Of a DNA stretch of 64,000 nucleotides, positions 27,317 to 35,218 are shown piece by piece. The stretch comes from Rubrivivax sp. (lineage in GTDB: Bacteria; Pseudomonadota; Gammaproteobacteria; Burkholderiales; Burkholderiaceae_C), in NCBI GenBank assembly GCA_016789955.1, contig JAEUPB010000020.1:1-64000 (forward strand), in the 5' to 3' direction. The notes below the pieces were generated by a model that was given only the letters and a program-made list of their open reading frames with translations, did no database searches and was not told where the DNA came from. Position 1 is the stretch's first letter. Each line of letters starts with the position of its first letter. The translations under genes were made by a program, and so were the position numbers.

Positions 27317-28264
27317 TCAGGGCCGGCCGAGCCCCGCGCGGGCCAGGCCCCGCGCCTCGGAGCGGCAGAAGTCCAGGAACGCCAGCAGCGTGGCCCCGAC
27401 CTGCTTGCCGGCGGGATACACGAGGTACCAGTGGTTCTCGAGCGGGAAGCCCTCGACGTCCAGGCAGCGGTAGCGCACGGACTCCGGGTCCAGCCCGAAG
27501 CTGTGACGCGCGAGGATCGCCACGCCGAGCCCGGCGAGGATGGCCTCGCGGATCGACTCGTTGCTCGACAGCTCCAGCCGCACGCGCGGCACCAGCCCGT
27601 GGCGGTGGAACAGCCGCATCGCCACGCGTCGGGCACCCGAACCCTCCTCGCGCACGAGCAGCGGCTCCTCGGCCAGCCGGGTGAACGGGATCGCCGAGGC
27701 CGTCACCAGCGGGTGGTCGTCGCGAGCGAGCACCACCAGCGGGTTGGGCAGCAGTTCCTGCATCACCACGTCGTCGAGGTCGGGCGTCTCGGCGAAGAGA
27801 TAGAGGTCGTCGAGGTTGCCGCGCAGGCGCTGCACGAGCGTCTGCCGGTTGAACGCCAGCATCTCCACCTGCACGCCCGGGTAGCGCTCGAGGAAGGCAG
27901 CGACGAGCCGCGGCGCGAAGCTGGTGCCGCTGGTGCTCACGGCCAGCCTCAGCCGCCCGGCCTGCACCGAGCGCAGGCCGGAGATCGAGTTCTCCAGCGC
28001 GGCCAGCGCGCTGAACACCTCGTCGCAGCCCGCGTGCAGCCGCCTGCCCGCCTCGGTGAGGTGCACGCGCTTGCCCACCTGCTCGAACAGCGGCACGCCC
28101 ACCGTCTCCGACAGCTTCTTGATCTGGATCGAGACCGTGGGCTGCGCCAGGTGCAGTTCCTCGGACGCGCGCGCGAAGCTGCCCAGCCGCGCTGCCGCCT
28201 CGAACACGCGCAGCTGCGGCAGCGTGCCGTGCCGCAGGTAGCGGCTGATCCTCGTGTGCGGCAT
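27317..28264 (-). CDS. LysR-family transcriptional regulator
   Basis: 315 residues. The N-terminal winged helix (LPQLRVFEAAARLGSFARASEELHLAQPTVSIQIKKL, residues about 13-48) and the LysR effector domain (residues about 95-300) are typical. ATG 28264 is preferred because GGAGGTGGAG precedes it; the open frame extends upstream without coding character. It is on the same strand as the binding-protein gene, 104 bp away, and diverges from the P-type ATPase across a 381-bp gap. The effector is unknown. Confidence 0.92.
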   Translation of the reverse strand: MPHTRISRYLRHGTLPQLRVFEAAARLGSFARASEELHLAQPTVSIQIKKLSETVGVPLFEQVGKRVHLTEAGRRLHAGCDEVFSALAALENSISGLRSVQAGRLRLAVSTSGTSFAPRLVAAFLERYPGVQVEMLAFNRQTLVQRLRGNLDDLYLFAETPDLDDVVMQELLPNPLVVLARDDHPLVTASAIPFTRLAEEPLLVREEGSGARRVAMRLFHRHGLVPRVRLELSSNESIREAILAGLGVAILARHSFGLDPESVRYRCLDVEGFPLENHWYLVYPAGKQVGATLLAFLDFCRSEARGLARAGLGRP

Positions 28265-28645
28265 GCGGCTCCACCTCCCGTCGTCGCGGCTGTCGTCCCG
28301 CACGCTGCACGGCCGGCACGGGCGCGCGGCGGGCGGGGCAAAGGTCTCGCTTGACGACGGGTCGGCCGGTGCCACCGGGGCCTGCGGCCCGTACTGACGG
28401 CAGCACCGCAGGGGCCCGCTCGGCGCAGGCCCCCGAAGCTACTCCCCTCTGCAGGGGACCCGGCCGGCGGGCCGGGCATCTGGCCTTTTACCGCCTCCGT
28501 GCCCGCGCCACAAGCCGCGGCGCGCACGACAGGGCCGCGCCTTGCGCAACGACAACCCTTGCGAAGAGCAACTTGTAGGGCGCCGCGATCGGTGCCCATA
28601 CTGCACGCGGTCCGCCGGCCGTCGCGGACACCCGGGGACCCCGCC
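28265..28645. other. 381-bp divergent intergenic region
   Basis: The gap separates the LysR regulator and the P-type ATPase. It holds a CCCGGCC-GGCG-GGCCGGG inverted repeat near 28468-28485 and a possible plus-strand promoter at 28573. No open frame with convincing codon bias was found. A LysR T-N11-A site probably lies here but I could not single one out. Confidence 0.5.
28573..28602 (+). promoter_or_regulatory. Possible sigma-70 promoter for the P-type ATPase gene
   Basis: TTGTAG (28573-28578) and CATACT (28597-28602) are separated by 18 bases, about 45 bp before the start codon. Both boxes match 4 of 6 consensus bases and stand in locally less GC-rich DNA. Confidence 0.35.
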
Positions 28646-31504
28646 ATGCACGACCTCGAATCGCACGGCAAGTCGATCGCCCAGATCGTCGAGCAGATGC
28701 GCAGCCACCTGGAGCAGGGGCTGACCGACGGCGAGGCCGGCCAGCGGCTGGCGCAGCTGGGCCCCAACGAACTGGACGAACGGCCGCGACCGGGCTGGTT
28801 GGCGCTGCTGGCGCAGCAGTTCAACAACTACCTGGTGATCATCCTGCTGGCGGCGGCGGCGGTGTCGCTGGCGCTGGGCGAATGGGTGGACTCCATCGCG
28901 ATCCTGGTGATCGTCGCCCTGAACGCGCTGGTGGGCGTGATCCAGGAGTCCAAGGCCGAGCAGGCGCTGGCGGCGCTCAAGCGCATGGCCGCGCCGATGG
29001 CCCAGGTGGTGCGCGGCGGCCACGTGCTCAGCGTGCCCGGCCGCGAGGTCGTCGTCGGCGACATCGTGCTGCTCGAGGCGGGCAACTACGTGCCGGCCGA
29101 CCTGAGGCTCGTCGAGAGCTACAACCTGCGCATCGAGGAGGCGTCGCTGACCGGCGAATCGGTGCCGGTGGAGAAGGACCCGGCGGCCGTGCTGGATCGC
29201 GACATCCCGCTGGGCGACCGCCGCAATTCAGGCTTCATGGGCACGGTGGTGACCTATGGGCGCGGCAAGGGTCTGGTCACGGCCACCGGCATGAACACCC
29301 AGATCGGCCTCATCGCCCAGATGATCCAGTCGTTCGAGGACGAGGCGACGCCGCTGCAGAAGAAGCTCGGGCAGCTCGGCCGGGTGCTCGGCAGCGCGTG
29401 CCTGGCGATCTGCGCCATCGTCTTCGTCTACGGGCTGGTGCGCGACACGCGGCTCGCCGAGCTCGGCAGCCTGGGCCTGCTCGGCTATCTCGAGGTCGAG
29501 CGCCACGCGATCGTCGCGCTGTTCATGACCGCGGTGAGCCTGGCCATCGCCGCGGTGCCCGAGGGGCTGCCGGCGATCGTCACGATCTGCCTGGCGCTGG
29601 GCATGCAGCGCATGATCCGCCACCATGCCCTGATCCGCCGGCTGCCCGCGGTGGAAACGCTGGGTTGCGCCACCGTCATCTGCACCGACAAGACAGGCAC
29701 GCTGACGCAGAACCAGATGACCGTGGTCCAGGCCTGGACCGCGGGCCGCCTGCTGCGCGTCACCGGCGAGGGCTACCAGCCCAGCGGCCGCTTCCTCGCC
29801 GCCGACGAGTCGGTGGACCCGCTGGCCGACGCCGACGCGCGCGTGCTGCTGCACGGCGCGGCGGTGTGCAACGACGCCCGCCTCGAGGAGACGCCGGCCG
29901 CCGCGGGGCTGACCGCGTGGCGCATCGTCGGCGACCCCACCGAGGGCGCGCTGATCGTCGCCGCGCGCAAGGCCGGCGTGCATCCGCAGGCCGCGGCCGC
30001 CCTGCTGCCGCGCGTGCAGGAGATCCCGTTCGACTCCGAGCGCAAGCGCATGACCACGCTGCACCGGGTGGCGGCCGCCGAGGGAGGTGCGCTGGGCCTG
30101 CCGGGCTCGACGGGCGGCGTGGTGGCCTTCGTCAAGGGGGCGCCGGACGTCGTGCTGCAGCTGTGCGACTCGCTGCTCGACGGCGGGCAGGCGGTGCCGC
30201 TGACCCATGCGCTGCGCGCCACGGTGCTCGACCGCAACCGCGAGATGGGCGCGCAGGCGCTGCGCGTGCTGGCGGTGGCCTACCGGCCGCTGGACGCCGT
30301 GCCCGAGCGACCCGATCCCGCGGTGGTCGAGCGCGGGCTCGTGCTCGTCGGGCTGCTGGGCATGATCGACCCGCCGCGACCCGAGGTGATCGAGGCGCTG
30401 AAGGTCGCGCACGGGGCCGGCCTGAAGACGGTGATGGTCACCGGCGACCACCGCGACACGGCGCAGGCGATCGCGCGCGACATCGGGCTGCGCACGTCCG
30501 GCGGCCTCGTGCTCACCGGCGCCGAGATCGACGCGCTGAGCGATGCCGAGCTGGCCGAGCGCGCGCCGCGGCTGGACGTGTGCTGCCGCGTCTCGCCGCA
30601 GCACAAGACGCGCATCGTCGACGCGTTCCGCAACCGCGGGGAGGTCGTCGCGATGACCGGCGACGGCGTCAACGACGCGCCGGCGCTCAAGCGCGCCAAC
30701 ATCGGCGTGGCGATGGGCGTGACCGGCACCGACGTGGCCAAGCAGACGGCGGACATGGTGCTGACGGACGACAACTTCGCCAGCATCGTCGCGGCCATCG
30801 AGCAGGGCCGCATCATCTACTCGAACATCCGCAAGTTCGTCTACTTCCTGCTCGCCTGCAACGTCGGCGAGATCCTCATCGTCTTCGGCGCGATGCTGGT
30901 CGGCCTGCCGATGCCGCTGCGCCCGGTGCAGCTGCTGTGGCTCAACCTCGTCAGCGACGGCGCGCCGGCGCTCGCGCTCGGGCTCGAGAAGGGCGACCCG
31001 GACATCATGAAGCAGCCCGCGCGCTCGCCGCGCGAGCCGGTGATCGACCGCACGATGGCGGTGGGCATCGCGGTGATCGGCGTGGTGGACATGCTGGCCA
31101 TCCTCACCGTGTTCTGGCTGGCGCTGCAGCGGCACCCGGGCGGCCTGGCCGCCGCGCAGACGATGGCCTTCGTCACGCTGTGCACGTCGGAGCTGATCCG
31201 CGCCTTCACTGCGCGCTCCGAGCACCACAGCGTGTTCGCGATCGGACTGTTCTCCAACCGCTGGATGGTGGGTGCCGTGGCGGTGTCGTTCGCGCTCGTG
31301 CTCGCGGTGGTCTACGTGCCGTTCCTGGCGCCGTTCTTCGACACCGTGCCGCTGTCGGCCGACGACTGGCTGCTGATGCTGCCCTTCTTCTTCGCCTCGC
31401 CTGCGGCGATGGAACTGCTCAAGTTCGCGCAGCGCCGCGGCGGCGCCCGGCCCGATGCCGGCGTCGCGGCGGGCGAGGCGCCCCATGCGGCGACGCCGCG
31501 CTGA
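28646..31504 (+). CDS. P-type cation-transporting ATPase (P2A, Ca2+-like)
   Basis: 952 residues. Domain order is the N-terminal cation ATPase domain, the actuator domain with LTGESVPV, the phosphorylation site CTDKTGTLT (D348), the nucleotide domain, the hinge TGDGVNDAPAL and a C-terminal membrane domain. The fourth membrane helix carries PEGLPA, the P2A/SERCA/PMR1 signature rather than the CPC of heavy-metal pumps, so Ca2+, Mn2+ or another light divalent cation is expected, with Na+/K+ as an alternative. A universal stress protein gene follows 18 bp downstream, suggesting a stress-linked operon. Confidence 0.92.
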   Translation: MHDLESHGKSIAQIVEQMRSHLEQGLTDGEAGQRLAQLGPNELDERPRPGWLALLAQQFNNYLVIILLAAAAVSLALGEWVDSIAILVIVALNALVGVIQESKAEQALAALKRMAAPMAQVVRGGHVLSVPGREVVVGDIVLLEAGNYVPADLRLVESYNLRIEEASLTGESVPVEKDPAAVLDRDIPLGDRRNSGFMGTVVTYGRGKGLVTATGMNTQIGLIAQMIQSFEDEATPLQKKLGQLGRVLGSACLAICAIVFVYGLVRDTRLAELGSLGLLGYLEVERHAIVALFMTAVSLAIAAVPEGLPAIVTICLALGMQRMIRHHALIRRLPAVETLGCATVICTDKTGTLTQNQMTVVQAWTAGRLLRVTGEGYQPSGRFLAADESVDPLADADARVLLHGAAVCNDARLEETPAAAGLTAWRIVGDPTEGALIVAARKAGVHPQAAAALLPRVQEIPFDSERKRMTTLHRVAAAEGGALGLPGSTGGVVAFVKGAPDVVLQLCDSLLDGGQAVPLTHALRATVLDRNREMGAQALRVLAVAYRPLDAVPERPDPAVVERGLVLVGLLGMIDPPRPEVIEALKVAHGAGLKTVMVTGDHRDTAQAIARDIGLRTSGGLVLTGAEIDALSDAELAERAPRLDVCCRVSPQHKTRIVDAFRNRGEVVAMTGDGVNDAPALKRANIGVAMGVTGTDVAKQTADMVLTDDNFASIVAAIEQGRIIYSNIRKFVYFLLACNVGEILIVFGAMLVGLPMPLRPVQLLWLNLVSDGAPALALGLEKGDPDIMKQPARSPREPVIDRTMAVGIAVIGVVDMLAILTVFWLALQRHPGGLAAAQTMAFVTLCTSELIRAFTARSEHHSVFAIGLFSNRWMVGAVAVSFALVLAVVYVPFLAPFFDTVPLSADDWLLMLPFFFASPAAMELLKFAQRRGGARPDAGVAAGEAPHAATPR

Positions 31505-31522
31505 GCCTCCCGGAGGTCCGTC

Positions 31523-32032
31523 ATGAAGAAGCTCCTGCTCCCCATCGCCGGCAGCCCGAACGACCGCCACGCGGTACAGGCCGTGATCCGGCGCTTCCTG
31601 AACGAGACGGCGCTGGAGGTGCACCTGCTGAACGTCCAGCGGCCGTTCTCGTGGCACGTGTCGCGCCATGCCCCGGCCGGCCTGCGCAAGGCGCACCACG
31701 ACGAACAGGCCGCGCAGGCGCTCGCGCCGGCACGCGAGCAGCTCGACCGCTACGGCGTGCCGTATGCGGTGCACACGGTCGTCGGCCAGCCGGCCGAGTC
31801 CATCACCGACGCCGCCCATCGGCTGGGCTGCGACCGCATCGTGATGGCCACCGCGCGCAAGAACACGCTCACGCGCTGGGTCGAGAGCTCGGTCACCGAA
31901 CGCGTGGTCGAGCTCACCGACGTGCCGGTCGAGCTGATCGCCGGCGACTCGATGTCGCGCTGGGAACGCTATGGCATCCCGGCGGCGATCGGGGCGCTGC
32001 TGGCGATGGCGCTGGAGATGGTGGCCCGCTAG
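31523..32032 (+). CDS. UspA-family universal stress protein with C-terminal membrane helix
   Basis: 169 residues. The UspA fold is visible (MKKLLLPIAGSPNDRHAV start, LGCDRIVMATARKN, ELTDVPVELIAG). The usual ATP-binding G-x2-G-x9-G pattern is not kept, so this is probably a non-ATP-binding member. After the domain the chain ends with ERYGIPAAIGALLAMALEMVAR, a likely membrane-anchoring helix, which is uncommon in the family. A good ribosome site (GGAGG) precedes the ATG. It is co-oriented with, and 18 bp after, the P-type ATPase, and may act with it. Confidence 0.85.
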   Translation: MKKLLLPIAGSPNDRHAVQAVIRRFLNETALEVHLLNVQRPFSWHVSRHAPAGLRKAHHDEQAAQALAPAREQLDRYGVPYAVHTVVGQPAESITDAAHRLGCDRIVMATARKNTLTRWVESSVTERVVELTDVPVELIAGDSMSRWERYGIPAAIGALLAMALEMVAR

Positions 32033-32049
32033 CTACGGCCAGGGTCCCG

Positions 32050-32601
32050 TCACCGCGGCGTCGCGCCTGCGGCCAGCCGCTCCTCGTACTCGGCGCGCAG
32101 CCGCTTCCACGTGCTCCACAACGAGGGGGCACGGGTGCCTTGCGCCCGCGCCACCAGCAGCGCCAGGTGCGCGTGCCAGCCGGCGCTGACGTTGAGGATG
32201 AGCCGCTCGCCCGCGAGCTGACGGTGCGTGAGCGTCAGCAGCACGTCGCTGCCGGCGGGCTCGAGCTCGAAGCTCACGTCGCCGACGTCCGGCCACAGGT
32301 AGCGCAGGCGCCGCGGCGGATCGATCTCGAGGATGCGGCAGGTGGCCCGCGACTCGGCGCCGAAGCCCTCGGGCCGCTCGTCGGGCGACGCCGAGAGCTC
32401 GTCGTTGCGCCACACGAGTTCGAACGACGCGCCGACCTGCGGCGTCATCGTGCCCGAGGCCAGCCATTGGCGGCGCAGTTCACTGTCGGCAAGGTAGTTC
32501 CACACGCGTTCGATGGGGCCCGGCAGGCGGCGCTGGATGCGCAGCGTGGCCTCGTCGAGGAGCGTGCCATGGGTGTCGTTGAAGGGAGTGGGGGTGGTCA
32601 T
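32050..32601 (-). CDS. SRPBCC domain protein (AHSA1-like)
   Basis: 183 residues of the START/SRPBCC superfamily, close to the activator-of-Hsp90-ATPase homolog group (RLPGPIERVWNYLADSELRRQWL; SFELVWRNDEL). These proteins bind hydrophobic ligands and are often paired with an ArsR regulator, as here. The ATG at 32601 overlaps the ArsR stop by four bases (ATGA). Ligand unknown; cytosolic. Confidence 0.88.
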   Translation of the reverse strand: MTTPTPFNDTHGTLLDEATLRIQRRLPGPIERVWNYLADSELRRQWLASGTMTPQVGASFELVWRNDELSASPDERPEGFGAESRATCRILEIDPPRRLRYLWPDVGDVSFELEPAGSDVLLTLTHRQLAGERLILNVSAGWHAHLALLVARAQGTRAPSLWSTWKRLRAEYEERLAAGATPR

Positions 32602-32996
32602 CGGGCAGGTCCTTTGCGCCGTTGGCGCGGGGGTGGGGGTGGTGCTGGAGAAGGTGCGGCGGGCGCGCGAGCGTCCCGGCGCAGCAGCGCTTCGAGGCGA
32701 TCGAGCCGTGCCGACCAGAAGCGTTCGTAGTGGCGCAGCCAGGCCTCGGCCTGCGAGAGCGGGCCGGCGTCGAGCCGGCACACGTGCGTGCGGCCGCGGA
32801 TCTCGCGCTGGATCAGCCCTGCGCCCTCGAGCGCCTTGACGTGCTTGGAGGCCGCGGCCAGCGACATCTCGAACGGCTCGGCCAGCTGGCCGACCGTGAG
32901 CTCGCCTTCGGACAGGCGCCGCAGCATGCGGCGGCGGGTGGCGTCGCCGAGCGCGTGGAAGACCGCGTCGAGCCGGGCGTCTTGTTGTTCAACCAT
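32598..32996 (-). CDS. ArsR-family transcriptional repressor
   Basis: 132 residues. The winged helix spans about residues 5-95 (FHALGDATRRRMLRRLSEGELTVGQLAEPFEMSLAAASKHVKALE). The metal-binding CxC of ArsR/SmtB is absent, so it likely belongs to the metal-independent group paired with SRPBCC proteins. The C-terminal tail is proline-rich. ATG 32996 is chosen because the family begins there; a TTG upstream at 33032 would add a 12-residue leader. Two inverted repeats over and before the start are probable autoregulatory operators. Confidence 0.9.
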   Translation of the reverse strand: MVEQQDARLDAVFHALGDATRRRMLRRLSEGELTVGQLAEPFEMSLAAASKHVKALEGAGLIQREIRGRTHVCRLDAGPLSQAEAWLRHYERFWSARLDRLEALLRRDARAPAAPSPAPPPPPRQRRKGPAR

Positions 32997-33004
32997 GTGG
33001 TTGA
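32989..33004. promoter_or_regulatory. ArsR operator, site 1 (perfect inverted repeat over the start codon)
   Basis: TCAACCA-TG-TGGTTGA is a perfect 7-2-7 inverted repeat. It includes the arsR-type ATG, so binding would block transcription or translation start of the gene. A related site lies exactly 40 bp upstream. Confidence 0.6.
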
Positions 33005-33028
33005 ATGTAGAGGCAGCCCGATCGACTG

Positions 33029-33044
33029 TCAACCACTTCGTTGA
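33029..33044. promoter_or_regulatory. ArsR operator, site 2
   Basis: TCAAC-CACTTC-GTTGA shares the outer TCAAC/GTTGA half sites and the 16-bp length of site 1. The 40-bp start-to-start spacing is close to four helical turns, so both dimers would face the same side of DNA. The site is also within 60 bp of the divergent aldolase-like gene. Confidence 0.55.
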
Positions 33045-33103
33045 ATATCCAGGATCGCGGCGCGGACCTCGCTAGAGTTCGCCGCTCGTGCACGCACCGG
33101 ACC

Positions 33104-34237
33104 ATGCCCCGCCTCGCCGACCTCGACACCCCCGCCGCGCTGATCGACACGGCGCGGCTGCACGCCAACATCGCCCGCATGCAGCAGCGCATGGACGCGC
33201 TGGGCGTGCGCTTCCGGCCGCACGTCAAGACCACCAAGTGCCTGCCCATCGTGCAGGCGCAGCTCGCCGCGGGAGCGCGCGGCATCACGGTCTCGACGCT
33301 GAAGGAGGCCGAGCAGTTCCACGCCGCCGGCCTTCACGACATCCTGTACGCGGTGTGCATCGTGCCGGCGAAGCTGCCGCAGGCGCTGGCGCTGCGCCGG
33401 CGCGGCTGCGCGCTGCAGATCCTCACCGACAGCGTGGCCGCGGCCGAGGCGATCGCCGCTTGCGGCCGCACGCACGGCGAGGTGTTCGACGTGTGGATCG
33501 AGGTCGACGTCGACGGCCACCGCTCGGGCCTGCCGCCCGCGGACGATGCGCTGCTCGCCGTGGGCCGCGCGCTGCACGATGGCGGCGCGCGCGTGCGCGG
33601 CGTGCTGGCGCATGCCGGCTCGAGCTACGACCTCGACGACGCCGCTGCGCTGCGCACGCTGGCCGAGCAGGAGCGCGCCGGTGCGGTGCACGCCGCGCAG
33701 CGGCTGCGCGACGTGGGCATCCCCTGCGTCGAGGTGAGCATCGGCTCCACGCCCACCGCGCTGGCGGCGGCATCGCTCGAGGGCGTCACCGAGGTGCGTG
33801 CCGGCGTCTACGCCTGCTTCGACCTCGTGATGCACAACGTGGGCGTCTGCACGCTCGACGAGATCGCGCTGTCGGTGCTCACCACGGTGATCGGCCATCA
33901 GCCGGCCAAGGGCTGGGCCATCGTCGACGCCGGCTGGATGGCGATGAGCCGCGACCGCGGCACGCAGAAGCAGAAGCACGACTACGGCTACGGCCAGGTG
34001 TGCACCGAGGCCGGCGAGCCGATCGCGGGCTACGTGGTCGGCAGCGCGAACCAGGAGCACGGCATCGTGTGCCGCGCCGACGGCACCGTTACCACCATCG
34101 AGCAGCGCTTCCCGATCGGCACGCGGCTGCGCATCCTGCCCAACCACGCCTGCGCCACCGGCGCGCAGCACCCGCAGTACGCCGCGGTGATGGCCGACGG
34201 CAGCGTGCAGGCCTGGCCGCGCTTCTACGGCTGGTGA
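33104..34237 (+). CDS. PLP-dependent D-threonine aldolase / D-serine dehydratase-like enzyme
   Basis: 377 residues of the DSD1/D-threonine aldolase family (alanine racemase-like barrel). The PLP lysine is K42 in FRPHVKTTK. The C-terminal metal site has the His and Cys of NHACAT typical of D-serine dehydratase and D-threonine aldolase. The enzyme splits or deaminates D-hydroxy amino acids in the cytosol. A RidA-family protein follows 20 bp downstream, which fits an enzyme that forms reactive enamine/imine products. Aldolase and dehydratase activities cannot be told apart here. Confidence 0.9.
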   Translation: MPRLADLDTPAALIDTARLHANIARMQQRMDALGVRFRPHVKTTKCLPIVQAQLAAGARGITVSTLKEAEQFHAAGLHDILYAVCIVPAKLPQALALRRRGCALQILTDSVAAAEAIAACGRTHGEVFDVWIEVDVDGHRSGLPPADDALLAVGRALHDGGARVRGVLAHAGSSYDLDDAAALRTLAEQERAGAVHAAQRLRDVGIPCVEVSIGSTPTALAAASLEGVTEVRAGVYACFDLVMHNVGVCTLDEIALSVLTTVIGHQPAKGWAIVDAGWMAMSRDRGTQKQKHDYGYGQVCTEAGEPIAGYVVGSANQEHGIVCRADGTVTTIEQRFPIGTRLRILPNHACATGAQHPQYAAVMADGSVQAWPRFYGW

Positions 34238-34257
34238 CGCCCCCTCGGAGACACCCG

Positions 34258-34653
34258 ATGCACGAACCCGCGATCCGCCACGTGAACCCCGCCGAGGGCC
34301 CGCCCCCCGGCGGCCATTACTCGCACGGCACGGTGGCCAACGGCCTCGTGTTCGTGGCCGGCCAGCTGCCGATCACGCCGCAGGGCGAGAAGCTCGCGCA
34401 GGCGCCGTTCGACGTGCAGGCGCGGCAGGTGCTGGCGAACGTGGAGGCGGTGCTGAAGGCCTGCGGCTCCGGCGTCGAGCGGCTCGTCCAGGTGCGCGTG
34501 TACGTCGACGACATCGCCCACTGGCCCGCCTTCAACGCGATCTACGCGCAGTGGGCCGGCACCGCCAGGCCGGCCCGCGCCGTGGTGCCCGTGCCCGGGC
34601 TGCACCACGGGCTCAAGCTGGAGGTCGAGGCAGTGGCGCTGGCGCCGGCTTGA
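34258..34653 (+). CDS. RidA (YjgF/YER057c/UK114) family deaminase
   Basis: 131 residues with the family pattern: GHYSHGTVANGLVFVAGQLP near the N-terminus, DVQARQVLANVEAVLKACG in the middle, and the C-terminal PARAVVPVPGL with the substrate-binding Arg followed by a Glu-containing strand. RidA hydrolyses enamine/imine intermediates from PLP enzymes such as the neighbouring dehydratase-like protein. It forms trimers. The pair looks like a dedicated operon. Confidence 0.92.
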   Translation: MHEPAIRHVNPAEGPPPGGHYSHGTVANGLVFVAGQLPITPQGEKLAQAPFDVQARQVLANVEAVLKACGSGVERLVQVRVYVDDIAHWPAFNAIYAQWAGTARPARAVVPVPGLHHGLKLEVEAVALAPA

Positions 34654-34661
34654 GCCCGCGC

Positions 34662-35105
34662 TCAGTGGAGAACGAGCAGCGGCAACTTGCTGGCCGCCAT
34701 CACGCTGCGCGTGTGCGAGCCGAACAGCAGTTCGCCGAAGAAGCCGCGGCCGTGCGTGGCCATCACGATCATGTCGCAGCCGGTGGCCTCGGCCTGCTCG
34801 ACGATGGCGCGGTCGACCACATCGGTGCGCGCATGCAGCCCGGTGAACTCGACGCCGGCCTCGGCGGCCTTGAGCTGGAAGTCCGTCAGCACCTTGCGAG
34901 CGTGCGTGTCGGTCTTCTCGATGTGGCGTTCGGTCCGCTGTGCGTACTCGGACATGCGGGCGTCCGGTGCGGGCAGCGGCACGTCCGGCTCGACGACGAA
35001 ACCGGTGATCGATGCACCGAGCTGGCGCGCCAGCCCGATGCTCGCCTGCATGGCAAGTTCGCTGAGCCCGCTGCCGTCGACGGGTACGAAGATCTTCTGG
35101 TACAT
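34662..35105 (-). CDS. UspA-family universal stress protein
   Basis: 147 residues. MYQKIFVPVDGSGLSELA opens the domain and MATHGRGFFGELLFGSHTRSV supplies the ATP-binding glycine loop (G-x2-G-x9-GS). An ATP-binding, dimeric cytosolic stress protein is expected. It is convergent with the RidA gene, 8 bp away, and divergent from the hybrid kinase gene, with a 113-bp gap for promoters. Confidence 0.93.
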   Translation of the reverse strand: MYQKIFVPVDGSGLSELAMQASIGLARQLGASITGFVVEPDVPLPAPDARMSEYAQRTERHIEKTDTHARKVLTDFQLKAAEAGVEFTGLHARTDVVDRAIVEQAEATGCDMIVMATHGRGFFGELLFGSHTRSVMAASKLPLLVLH

Positions 35106-35218
35106 GGTGTGTGCTTGAGCGTTGATGTTTTCACTGTAGGCGCCCCCCGGAACGAGGCGTTGCGCCCGGTCAAGAAACGGCGCGATGCGATAGTTCGGGC
35201 CGAGGAGTACCGCACGCC

